In this document: piece after piece, positions 44,558 to 57,345 of the stretch
How positions within the stretch are numbered: position 1 is the stretch's first letter
How the letters are laid out: every line of letters begins with the position of its first letter
Origin: Zychaea mexicana
Lineage: Eukaryota > Mucoromycota > Mucoromycetes > Mucorales > Lichtheimiaceae
Direction of reading: 5' to 3'
Assembly: GCF_025766255.1 (NCBI RefSeq)
Contig: NW_026516812.1
Coordinates: 31,933 to 95,932 of the forward strand
Length of the DNA stretch: 64,000 nt
The notes under the pieces: generated by a model
The model's database searches: none
The model's input: the letters and a program-made list of their open reading frames with translations, nothing else
Told to the model about the DNA's origin: nothing
Made by a program: the position numbers and the translations under genes

Positions 44558-47514
44558 GACTTATGAATTTAATACTGTTTTTTTTTCCTTCTTCGACGAC
44601 GACGTTGACTGAACGATAACACGTAATAAATGTGTAGGCGTAAAAGCTCTTGCTGAGAAATAGAGGAATAGAGAGTGGTCTTGAAACGAAATAAGAAAAG
44701 AAAAAAAAAACGGATGCTGCCTCTTTTTTTTTTTTTCTTGTGTCAAGTGAATGTGTTAAGGTGTATGTGTATGTGTATATGTGTGTGTATGTATATGGCT
44801 TGCTGGTTGATTCTCTCTTCACTTCTCAAGCTTAAGAATCGCTGTGTATTCCTTTTTCTTATGTTCTCTTGCTTTGCTTGTTCTGACTTGAAAAAGAACC
44901 TTTTCCGTTTGAGCGCGCGCGTTGAGGTTGAGAATAAAGAAAAAGAGAGAGAGAGAGAGAGAGGGAAGTGAAAAAATAAATAAAGTACTGGGAAATAAGC
45001 CGCATCATGATGATAAAAAGTAAAAAGGTCCGACTCGTGTTTGGGCTATTCGGAACCAAGCTATATGCTACTTGGGCTGTAGTCGCACATGCATCGTATA
45101 ATTAGTCGCCAGGCTCTCGTTCTACCATTCGTTTTATTCCGGTTTTTGCATGCCGTTGACGACAACCATCTAGAACACATTGAGTCTAATGTATACAGCC
45201 CCCTGAGCATGGTTGTATATGTTAAATTCTAACAACTGATAATTCACATAGCAGACATGGTACGTATACAACTGTACTTGTGGAGTCCTTACTGCAAATC
45301 AAATCGATGGTTCGACAAGTCGACCAACTTTTGCGAATATTCAAATTATCGCAAGAGCACTGTGATGTCTTGTGACCTATTTTCCTACATGGCATATATA
45401 CTAATTTTTCAACTTTGGTTGACGAGTGCGTCCTTTCCCTGGATGTCGGCGTATATTGAGGCACATCATTTTTGTTGAGTTCTACTGGGCCTTATCACTC
45501 CTTGTTATTGTTGTTGTCGCCGATTTGTTTAATGACAAATTGCGTCAATCATAGACGGAGAAGGAGCAGCACGAGCAACGCTGTAATACACACCAGACAC
45601 TCTGTGCAGCTAAAGAGATAACAGAGCTATTTATAGTACATATGTTAGAATGCTAGTAGTGAAGAAGACCACTTGACAACAGAAACTACATAGCGTCGAT
45701 GTCAGCAACTGCAGCATCGATACACTCGTTAGGTTTCTGTTAGCTTAAGTATAGATTAAAAAGGAAAAAAGTCAAGTCCTGGTTGCACGCGGATGACAGC
45801 AAAAGAGAGGGGAAGGTGCGTGAGGGAGTTATTTGAAGGTACAATAAAAGTATAAAGGAACAGATGATGGGGATGGATAACAAGCAGGGGTTATGGTCAT
45901 ACCGGTTTGCATCCGTTGCGAATGCGGCGTACCATCACAGTAGTTAGTCTGTCGGCGTCCTTTGTTGAAATCTGAGAGAGATGTGTAAAGACGATCAATA
46001 AGTGATAGTCATCAAAGCTTAAGCCTATATACTAGTTGGGCAGCGAGTAATAGCAGTACAAAAAGTTACTCGTTGGTTTTACCATGCTTTTTCGATCGGA
46101 TCACTCAGAAAGCAGTAGCTGCCAAAGGCACTGACATCTCCGTAGGAGAAATCCAATCTTGACGACAATCCTGTTTAGTGATCCAGCCATCGTCCCCTGT
46201 GTATGCAGTTGCTTGTCTTTGTAGGATGATGATTCGACATAAAACTCTCAACGGATGAATGCTGACCAATGAGCAGTTCGTCAAGGTTTATACGTGGATG
46301 GATTTGCATGAACCAAAAAATGAGGAAACGTCGATAACTGGTTTTACTACAGCCGCATACACGCGGTTCTGGCAACCCATGATTTCAGCCATGGCATGAT
46401 GGCAAGGTTGTTAAACGAGCAAGAATAAAAACGCATGCTCAGCCAGGTCCTCGTAATACCTTTGTACAAGCGTCATATTTGGGGTTGTTGTTCAATTCGA
46501 CTTTTCGAGCCGACGAGTGTATATGGTGACGGAAGTCCGGCAGAATCTGTACACTTTTGCTTCCAATGTTACTGGTGCCGCCAACCCAAGTAAACGCGCT
46601 CTTCATCCAGTGTCATAAAAAGATAGTTTGAAGAACGCAAGGGGCTATGTATCAGTTGAGCAGAGAAATAGACAGGCTATCATACTAGTGAATACAAGGT
46701 AGAAAGAAATAAAGATAGAAGTGATACCTTTATTTTTAATCTACCGGGCTTAATAAATTAACTACTACATAGGATATCGCATCACATTTGAGATTTCTTT
46801 TTTGTACACGTCAAGTGGCGAAGCACATTACAGTAGTTTTTGGGTAGTATGCTAATGCATTCACTTTATCAAATTGAAAATCATTCTTTCTTGCATAAAG
46901 TACGTGTAACTTGAATCACTTGTAGTATCTTCTGTACATCGATCTTGATACATTAGTAAGGATTCAAGCACAAGAAAAGTATTTCTTTCATTTCCCTTTT
47001 TTGGCACCATAGGCTATTATCGCTTGTATGTAATTGTCTCTCGTTTGTGTTCATCATTGGCTGTTTCGTTTTGTCAGCGGTGGAGGAGTTAAAAGTTCCT
47101 TGTCTGGGTAGTAGCTATACAACATACCTAACCCAGATCATTTCGATTTTGCAAGAACCGACAGAACCGACCAACGAAAGGCTCTGGTCTGATATGCCCT
47201 ACATATTTATGCAGTCGACACCTCCGTTATCTTAAAAAGCCAACAACAATGGAGTTGGATAAGTACGATGATGGCGAGAGTGAAATTCAAACGTGAACTT
47301 CTCGGGTGATATCTACAGTGAAAGATGAAAAGCATTGGGACTGGTTTCATTTTTTTTTTCCTTCTTGGCGGCCTATGCATAACGGACAGCTGCAGTCCGC
47401 TGACAATGAAGCTGATTGGCTCTTGACCTTTCATTACCCATCAAGCCCGACGTACCGTTCTCTCTCTCTCTCTCTTTTTTTTTGCTTGGCATTCCACAAT
47501 TCATATCAATCACA
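44558..47514. other. Gene-poor region
   Basis: I find no supported gene. The first 500 bases are rich in poly(T), GT and GA runs (GA tract at 44944-44963) and probably hold the promoter of the two-RRM gene. A minus-strand frame at 46175-46375 (ARTPR-free, with QIHPRINLDELLIG) looks mildly coding but stands alone. The rest shows only short frames without homology that I recognise. Confidence 0.5.
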
Positions 47515-47797
47515 ATGAACAGGCTTTTTGGTACAAATAAACGCACACCTAAACCAACACTGAATGACGCAATATCTTCGGTAAATATATATATCAACCA
47601 TGGTACTGCATTCTTAAAAACCTAAAGTCCTAATCTGGATATGTAAAAGACGGACGTTCGGTCGGATGCCGTTGAAGTCAAGATTCGCAAGCTGGATGCC
47701 GAACTTACACGATATCGCGATCAAATGAAGAAAATGCGTGAAGGACCGGCCAAGGTACAGTGTCAAGCTTTGGGTACAAAAGGGACAAAAGGGTGGT

Positions 47798-47833
<36 letters not shown>

Positions 47834-48655
47834 GTGTTTGATATACAACTCCTCGAAGGAACCTATAATAACGGATGCACATGTGTTTGGCTATTTTTCC
47901 AGAAAGCGGTGCAGCAAAAAGCACTACGTGTGTTGAAGCAACGAAAGCTGTATGTATTTGCTCTTTAAAGTTCTTGAAAAGAATGGTATTTACTTTGTAG
48001 AAATCATGAATCTGCTAATTGCTAGATACGAAGCACAACAAGATAATCTTCAACAACAGTCGTTCAACATGGAACAAGCACAAATGACAACTGAGAATTT
48101 GCGTAACGTGATGGCGACGGTGGATGCCATGCAAACTGCTAACAAGGAGATGAAGAAACAATACAAGAATGTGAACCTGGATAAGATTGATGTAAAGTTT
48201 TTTCATCTTTTGTTCTAGCGTCATCCAAGTGCTTACATATACCACGTCGCTGTGTTCTTTCTTTTCGTATATAATAGCAATTGCAAGACGAGATGGAGGA
48301 TCTAATAGAGCAGGCAAATGAAGTGCAAGAGTCACTGGGCCGATCCTATAACCTGCCTGATGATGTAGACGAGGATGATTTGGAAGCAGGTAGTGTTGAT
48401 TGATTGCCCTGGCTATTCTGGCTTTGGTAAACTTGCTAATAGGGTGATACGCTTTTTTTCCTTTGTTAAACAGAATTGGATGCACTGGGTGATGAGCTGA
48501 ACTTTGAAGAAGAAGACGTACCCTCGTACTTGCAGGAAGACGTGGCAGAAGACTTACCAAAGGCATCGGAAGCAGATCCGAAGCAGCAAAAGAACGATGT
48601 CCAGCTGGACGAGTTTGGCTTGCCGATAGCAGCACAGACCCCTATGAAGGCCTAG
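47515..48655 (+). CDS. VPS60: ESCRT-III-associated Vps60/CHMP5
   Basis: Snf7-family protein of 225 residues that acts with ESCRT-III at endosomal membranes and helps regulate Vps4. Six exons: 47515-47580, 47650-47754, 47903-47949, 48026-48191, 48278-48389 and 48474-48655. The N-terminus [20 protein letters not shown] is the Vps60/CHMP5 signature. A basic, coiled-coil helical hairpin follows ([39 protein letters not shown]). The second half is acidic ([23 protein letters not shown]) and ends in a short motif near LDEFGLP. The length fits the family. Intron 2 contains a GA tract. It sits just upstream of the FHA gene on the same strand. Confidence 0.94.
47799..47828. repeat. (GA)n tract in VPS60 intron 2
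   Basis: About fifteen GA units within the 148-base intron. Confidence 0.88.
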
Positions 48656-48881
48656 TCTCTACATATATATTCACCCCCCACCCAAACTTTTGCGCATCAT
48701 TTCATTGTATCCCCTCCCCCCTCCTCCCTCCTTACCATTGCCACCGCCACACATACATCCTTAACCCACGCCATCCTTTTTTCTTTTGTAGCCTTTGCTT
48801 AAGCAAGTGACTCTCTGTAAATGGCTTTGATAACGTAAAAAGTTTTATTTTTTTTATTCCAAAGGAAGCAAAAAAGGCACA

Positions 48882-50351
48882 ATGGACAATCACTCGGTAA
48901 TAAGAAAGCTTTCATACACATGGATAAAAAAAAACCCCATCTTCACTTTCTTTTTTTTTTGTGTACTTTTCGTTATTTCCCCTCCCCCTAAAAACCTGAT
49001 GCCTTTACAGTTCAGTCAGTCAGAGTTACTGCTGTTGACCGGTTCAACCGACCAAGATGTCAAAGTCCACACACCCGACGTTCCTCCCGAATCCACACGA
49101 TTATATCCCAAACTTGTCGGCTCCCATTGGGAATGTTACATTACGACGGACTGTCTCGTCTTGGGCCGCAGTCCAGGCCCCGGCGCACCACCTCCACGCA
49201 ACGCGCGACAGCATCGCGTAGACGTTGATTTTGGATCCCACAAACGCGACGTGTCTCGACGCCATGCAGACATTCGGTTCCACGCACACAAGAAACGGTG
49301 GGAATTGCGAGTGTACGGCAAGAATGGCGTCAAGGTGAACCACGTGTGGAAAAGGCCTCGCAGCGGTGGGTCGGTTGTCCTGACCACGGGTTCTTTGCTC
49401 GAAATTGGCGACAATAACCGTTTCGTGTTTATCTTGCCGGATCGATCCGCTCCCGTGACGACGTTGGACGGCAGATTGGAGACTCTTATTACGGAAGCGT
49501 TCAAGGATCATCCGCTGTTGGATACGACCTCCATCGTTGATTATGTGAAGCAGCATAATAATAGCAACACGGCAGCAGCAGCACCAGCACCGGCAGTATC
49601 ATCTACCACGTCCACACCATCGTCTGCCACAACACCGGTGACGCCTGCCACTCCCGCCACTCCGGCTACCCCAGGAACACCAGGAGATCAGCACGTGCAC
49701 GAGCAAGAAGAACAGCAGCAACAGGAAGAAACACCCGTATCGTATGACCGCGCTTCAGTATTACATGCCCTTGTTCTTAGTCAAAAGTTCCAGTTGAAAG
49801 ACGGCCACTGGAGCATACGCCAAGAACAATCACATGAAAAGAAACAACAGGAAGAAAGGTCATCGCAGCAACGAACGCAAACTGATCACCCATTGTATAA
49901 GCAAATGAGTCTTGATGCTATTGAAGAACATGATGATGGAGACGATTCACAACCGACGATGGGATACGAAAAACAACAAGAACAACAACAGCGGAAACCT
50001 CATACATCACTTGGTGTGAGTGTACAGAAAATATATTCTACATGGATTGCAGCGAAAAAGCGATCACTGCATGACCTTGGCTCTACAAGCGAAGAAGCAA
50101 ATGGGGATCCAGGCCGGAAGCGACTCGTGCCGTATAATCCAGGTAAGAAAAACAGAAACGTGTATATAATACACCACTGTCAAGCAAGAACATGGAACAC
50201 ATCATAATATGATCCTGACACTCCTACCGGCATTTTCTTTCAAATAATTTACATAGAGACGGATAATCCTTGGAAAGACGTGATGTGGCGAGAGTTGAGT
50301 ATTGCCAACGATGATCCGGTTGTTTCAGCTACTAGCAGTCGTGTTGATTAA
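48882..50351 (+). CDS. FHA-domain protein (Fhl1/Fkh-type FHA)
   Basis: Protein of 413 residues with one forkhead-associated phosphothreonine-binding domain. Exons: 48882-48896, 49011-50142 and 50257-50351. The FHA domain spans about residues 40-150: VLGRSPGPG near 54, DVSRRHADIRF near 86 and LRVYGKNGVKVN near 108. The pattern resembles the FHA of Fhl1/forkhead factors, but I see no forkhead DNA-binding domain. Thr/Pro repeats (TPATPATPATPG) and Gln/Glu-rich segments follow. The C-terminal exon gives TDNPWKDVMWRELS. The start is uncertain: I prefer the five-codon exon MDNHS spliced to FSQSELLLL, because reading through instead would insert a hydrophobic, poly(F) stretch; an ATG at 49000 is an alternative. 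Role unknown; transcriptional control is possible. Confidence 0.75.
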
Positions 50352-50433
50352 TTTTCTGCAAATTGTATCATGTAATTTTAACACCCCCAATCTACTTTTG
50401 TTAAATCACAAAGTGGTAATAAATATTACTAGG

Positions 50434-50466
<33 letters not shown>

Positions 50467-50942
50467 CACTCTATCTTCTCTACAGCAATCAACTCTATAA
50501 AGGCTGCTTAGTCTGAGCAAAGGCCCCGACGCATATAAAAAAGGAAATCAACCACCATTCAACAAATTACTTGTAGTAATAGTAGATCCCAATCTGAAGG
50601 CCCATGGAACTCTGGATATGTTGACCTTAATTTGCCCACTGTATACATCATCGTGTATGTAGTGTGCAGAATATATTTATCAGCGTCTCCCGAGTGCTTT
50701 TTAAAAAACACATCTTTTTCCTTCCCAAAACATCATAGCAACGTGGCATCATAGCAACATACGGGTTGCACTGGAACGGTCTGGTAACAGCATACTGAAA
50801 AACCAACCTTAAAATGGTAAAGCTTTCGACGTGTCGATCCCCCATTATTTAATTCGATCGCCGCAAAAAAAAAAAAAAAACCAAGGCTAGTCGAGAATCC
50901 CCCCGTTTCTTTCTTCTTCTTCTTTCTCCCAATATATATACC
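50352..50942. other. Spacer before GDP-fucose synthase gene
   Basis: No gene is seen. It holds a (TA)n(GA)n run at 50433-50466 and a poly(A) run and CTT repeats just before the next ATG, the likely promoter/leader. Confidence 0.5.
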
Positions 50943-52622
<1,680 letters not shown>

Positions 52623-52683
52623 TCATTAATGCAAGAAGCCATAAAATCTGTACACACGCACACTCACTCACTCACTCACTCAC

Positions 52684-52735
<52 letters not shown>

Positions 52736-53519
52736 CACCCACGCATGCAAATCGCTTTAAAATATATATATATATAAAGTATTTCCATACACACATGCAA
52801 CGCACTTTCTTAAGGGTACATGGTGCTGAGGGTGCGGTATGACCACTGCGGCAATCAGGGTCCACAGCTCTAGGGTATGCGTGATCGAGAACCGTGCTGT
52901 GGCCAAAGAGAGGGAGTGTATAAGAGCGATTGGGTGGGAAAAAGGCAAGAGGGACTCACCCAAAGCAGAACGAGTGCTGCCCATTTTCTTGTGCTACTGG
53001 TCATTCAGCAAATGGAATTACATAACGGTGGTGCTTGTGTTGCATGTGTGTGTGTGTCGACAGGAAGAACCGCGTCCTCTCATTACTACTGCTGCTACTG
53101 CTACTTTTGTGTTGTGTGGTCTTTTCTTTATTCTTTCCCCGAGCATGAGACCGTTTTGTTGATATTATCTTTTCCTTTATCGCACACGCATCGGTAGAGA
53201 AGGTACCACAAGGGGAAGAATAGGAGCATTTTGGAGGGTCATGCCCTTCTTTGTAGTGTGCCTGTCTCGATTGCTTGCACCAAATAGCGTGGTGCGGGAT
53301 CTTCGAGTCTCCCCCAACGTCGATTTCTGAATCTGTAAAAGTATATATAACAGCCACACCCTTGAACCACCCGTCCGTGAAAAATAAGACGAGCTGTCTT
53401 CTCTCCCCTTCTCTCTTCTTCTTTTTTCTGCCACACGAGACCTTGTTTTCTCTTTCCTCCTTTTCTTTCTCTCTTTTTCCCTAACCAAGACACACACACA
53501 CACAGACACACTACTACCC
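52623..53519. other. Spacer with CA/TA repeat and CT-rich leader
   Basis: No gene is supported. The spacer carries a composite (CACT)n/(CA)n/(TA)n repeat at 52660-52735 and a pyrimidine-rich stretch from 53395 to 53515 directly before the trehalose gene, probably its promoter and 5' leader. Confidence 0.5.
52685..52735. repeat. Composite (CA)n(TA)n microsatellite
   Basis: Some 16 CA units run directly into about 9 TA units, about 60 bases after the fucose synthase stop codon. Confidence 0.9.
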
Positions 53520-56500
53520 ATGGTGAACGACGATTTGACCCCGGAAAAGGTAGCCTCGTACCTGCCGTTCTCTGGCTTGCAACCAGAAATCCCTGGCCGC
53601 ATCATCAACGTGACGCACCAAATCCCATACAACATTGTGCGCAAAAGACATGCAGCCGAAGCAACAACAACAACAACCTCCCCACCACCACCGGCCCCTT
53701 CTGCCGCGATGGCAGCAGCCATCACATCCGAAGAAGCCGGTGCACCGATCAGTAAAGTGTCTCGAAAACATCATCGACAGCACACGTTGCGTGCCAAATT
53801 CCACACCGACGATTGGACAGTCGTACAGCGCCGGGGCCATTCTGCCTTGTATAGTGGCTTACAAAGCCTGAGCAAAGACTGGGAAACGATCCACATTGGC
53901 TGGACTGGACCGATCAAGGACGTGAGTCGGATGAAAAAGACCACAGAGGTCTCGGCAGTCGACAGACTGGCGCTCAAACAATTGTTGTGGGACACGGGCA
54001 AGATTGTGCCGATATTTCTCGATAGTACGTCACGTGGACACTACGAAGGTTACTGCAAGGAGGTCTTGTGGCCATTGCTTCACTATGTCGTGTGGTCAAC
54101 AGCCACAGATGGACGTGCCGAGAAGCGGAACTGGGCCGATTATAAAGCTGTGAATCAACAATTTGCACAGACCATCATTGATCAATATCGTCCCGGCGAT
54201 ATCAGTAAGTCTGAGACAGAGAATATATGTGTGCCATATATATATATATATATACATATACGCAGCCCTAATGTGGGGGCTTTTTTGTGTGTTAGTCTGG
54301 ATCCATGATTATCACTTGCTGCTCGTGCCTGAAATGGTGCGCAAGGCCATCCCGGATGCTACGATCGGTGTCTTTTTTCATGCAACGTTTCCGAGCTCAG
54401 AAATTTTTCGGTGCTTGACAAGTAAAGTATAGAGTTTGCAATGGGTCCGAAGAGACTGCTGTTTCCAATGGGGACAGACTAAGCGGGGGCGTGTGCGTGG
54501 GTGCGTAAATGCGTGTGTGACAGGGGGGGAACGGCATAAGCAGCCGCCTTTTTTTCTATTATTTTTTATACTCAAACCTTATTTGTCTTTCCACCACAAA
54601 CCAACCAACCAACCAACCAACAACGACACAAAAACAGCCCGAAATGAAATTCTGCAGGGCATCCTCGGCGCCAATCTGATTGGGTTCCAGGTAATTCCGT
54701 GTGTTATCATAGTACTGCCCTCCTCCCATTTCCCCCCGCGTCTCCTATCGCGTCGAAGAAAAAAAAAACAAAAAAAACAAGCTCATTTATATGGAAACAA
54801 ACGAATACAGACATTCGCTTATACCCGCCACTTTATCTCGTCATCGACCCGAGTGCTTGGCTGCGAATCGACCTTGACGGGCGTCAACTTGAATGGCCAA
54901 ATCGTATCGGCAGGCACGTTCCCCATCGGCATTGACGTTGACCGTGTCTACACGTTCTGCAAGCAACCGCACGTCCAGCCAAAAATCCAAAGCATCCGTG
55001 AAATGTATCAAGACCGACGGATCATCATTGGACGCGACAAGCTAGACGCAACCAAGGGCATCTTGCAAAAACTCCATGCGTTTGAAAAGTTCCTCCACGA
55101 CTATCCCGCATGGCGCAACAAGGTCGTGTTGATCCAGGTGACCACACCCACCCACGGTGACCATGCCAAATTGGAAGGCAAAATCTCAGAAACAGTCAGT
55201 CACATCAATGGCATCTACGGCTCGCTCGAGTTCACACCCATCCATTATTTCCATCAGGATATCGATCGCGACGAGTATTATGCCTTGTTGTCCGTCGCTG
55301 ATGTGGGTCTGATCACCAGTGTGCGCGACGGCATGAATACCACATCGTTTGAATACATTATTTGCCAGCACGAAACGTCTCAGGGCCCGTTGATATTGTC
55401 CGAGTTCACTGGAACTGCTGGCTCCTTGAGTGCTGCACTCTTGGTGAACCCGTGGGACTATGCGGGTGTAGCCAGGGCGATCAATGACGCATTGGTCATG
55501 TCACCTGAAGAAAAACAGACACGCCACGAGGTGAGTTTTTTCTCCCCACAGGGCAACACCCTCTTTTGCCTTTGTGTTTCATCGAACCACAAAAAAAAGT
55601 CATGTACTATGGCGGGCTCATCATGATGTCTTTCTTTGCAGCAATTGTACAAGCATGTCACAAGCCATACCGCTGCCTCCTGGTCTCATTCGTTTGTCAC
55701 ACAGCTTGTGAGCACAAAGGAGCAACAATCGTTGCAGCCACAGTCGGCTCAAGAGCTTGATCTCCTTGAAACTGTGAGCGCTTACAACAGGGCACAGAAG
55801 CGCTTGTTGATGTTCGACTATGATGTAAGTCGTGTCAAAAGTATGGATTATGAGCTAAAGGTGGGGGGTGGGGGTGATCTGAACCCAATCGTAAAAAAAA
55901 AAAATAATTATATAGGGCACATTAACCCCGATCGTCTCTGTGCCTTCGGACGCCAAACCATCTCCCGATATGCTCGAAGCATTACAAAAGATATGCAACG
56001 ATCCAAAGAATCAAGTATGGGTGATCTCCGGGCGTGACCAAGAAACGCTGGATAACTGGCTCGGACATGTCAAGAACTTGGGCTTGAGTGCAGAGCATGG
56101 ATGCTTTATCAAGAAGGGCGATACCTGGGAAAACATTGTGGAGCAAGTCGATATGAGCTGGAAGGAAGAGGTGTCCAAGATCTTCAATTACTATACGGAA
56201 CGAACGCAGGGCTCGTTTATCGAGAACAAGAAATCATCCATTACTTGGCACTATCGTTTGGCTGACGCTGAATACGGGTAAGCAAGAGAGACACTTTTTG
56301 GATCACAGCAACAATGCAGACACATGGAGCTTAAATAAAATTACATGCAATGATTTTTTCTTTTTAGAGAGTTCCAAGCCAAAGAATGCCAAAACCATTT
56401 GGAAAACAACATTGTGCCCAAGCTTCCGGTAGAGATCTTGGTGGGCAAAAAGAATCTGGAAGTGCGTCCTGTGGATATCAACAAGGGGGTTGTTGCCAAA

Positions 56501-56917
56501 CGGATTCTCAACGATATCTCGGATGTGGACTTTGTTGTGTGTGCTGGTGACGACAAGACGGATGAGGACATGTTTCGTTTCCTGAGTGCCGCTCACTTGT
56601 CTGTGACCATCACAAGCGGTGCTGTCACGAGCTCACCGCCATGGACGCCATTGCCTTCAGCATCCTCTTCTTCGTCTGGTTTACCACCCACGACGACGAC
56701 GACGATCACTGGTATCAACACTGCAAACACCAAGACTCGCTCACCCTCGGTTGTCTTGACCTCGCCTCCGCTACCGGACACTTGGAAACATCCGAATCCT
56801 GATCTCTTTTGTATCACCGTAGGTCCGGATAACAAAAAGACAATGGCAAATCGACGTGTAAGAACAAGCCATCAAGTTGTAGAGTTGTTAAAGTTATTAT
56901 CGAGTGTTTCAGGATAG
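53520..56917 (+). CDS. TPS2: Trehalose-6-phosphate synthase/phosphatase (Tps2-type)
   Basis: Two-domain trehalose enzyme of 892 residues, GT20 domain then HAD-type phosphatase. Seven exons: 53520-54204, 54296-54421, 54638-54690, 54811-55530, 55642-55824, 55916-56277 and 56368-56917. GT20 landmarks are IHIGWTGPI, WIHDYHLLLVPEM, GRDKLDATKGILQK, SVRDGMNTTSFEYI and LSEFTGTAGSL. In Tps1 enzymes the motif reads DRLD..KG; here it is DKLDATKG, so one substrate-binding Arg is Lys and synthase activity is uncertain. The phosphatase has intact HAD motifs: FDYDGTLTP (residues 586-594), VISGRD and AGDDKTDEDMF near 770. An added Ser/Thr/Pro-rich loop of about 60 residues lies between the last HAD motif and the conserved CITVGPDNKKTMA. 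The N-terminus is an extended regulatory-type region. The role is trehalose-6-phosphate dephosphorylation, probably in a complex with Tps1. Confidence 0.94.
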
Positions 56918-57345
56918 CGGGTGTCGCAGTAATTTTCCGATATTCAAATAAAAGAACCTTAAAAACTATCAGTCTGCTGTTACCAAAGAAAAAAGGCTGT
57001 CCAGTAAATGATCTTTACTACTGTTGATCCCAGTTACTGCTATTGTATTATGCACATGAGGCAATGGATGCTTTTCGCACAGCAAAACCGCAAAGCTGCA
57101 TGACTTTGGAGACTCAAAGCTTATGGCTTTGTTTTACCATTTGTAGTAATAGCAGTAGCAGCAGCAGTAATAAGACGCGTGTTCGATTCATACAAAAAAA
57201 AAGACGCGTGTTCTCTCCTTCTACTTAACTCCTCAAGAATATTTTATAAACTTGCCACCCAAACGAACGCCAGGTGTTTGGCAACGAATCACAAGCATCT
57301 TTTTCCAGCTACAGCAGAAAAACTGGTGTGAAAAGAACTATTAGA
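56918..57345. other. Spacer, no gene
   Basis: A short intergenic stretch after the trehalose gene, with a polyadenylation-like AATAAA at about 56947 and AGC/AGT repeats near 57150. I see no gene. Confidence 0.5.

Noticed and set aside
44344..44559. Plus- and minus-strand frames inside the Gly-rich first exon of the two-RRM gene
   Set aside because: They are shadows of the GGN/CAA-rich coding exon.
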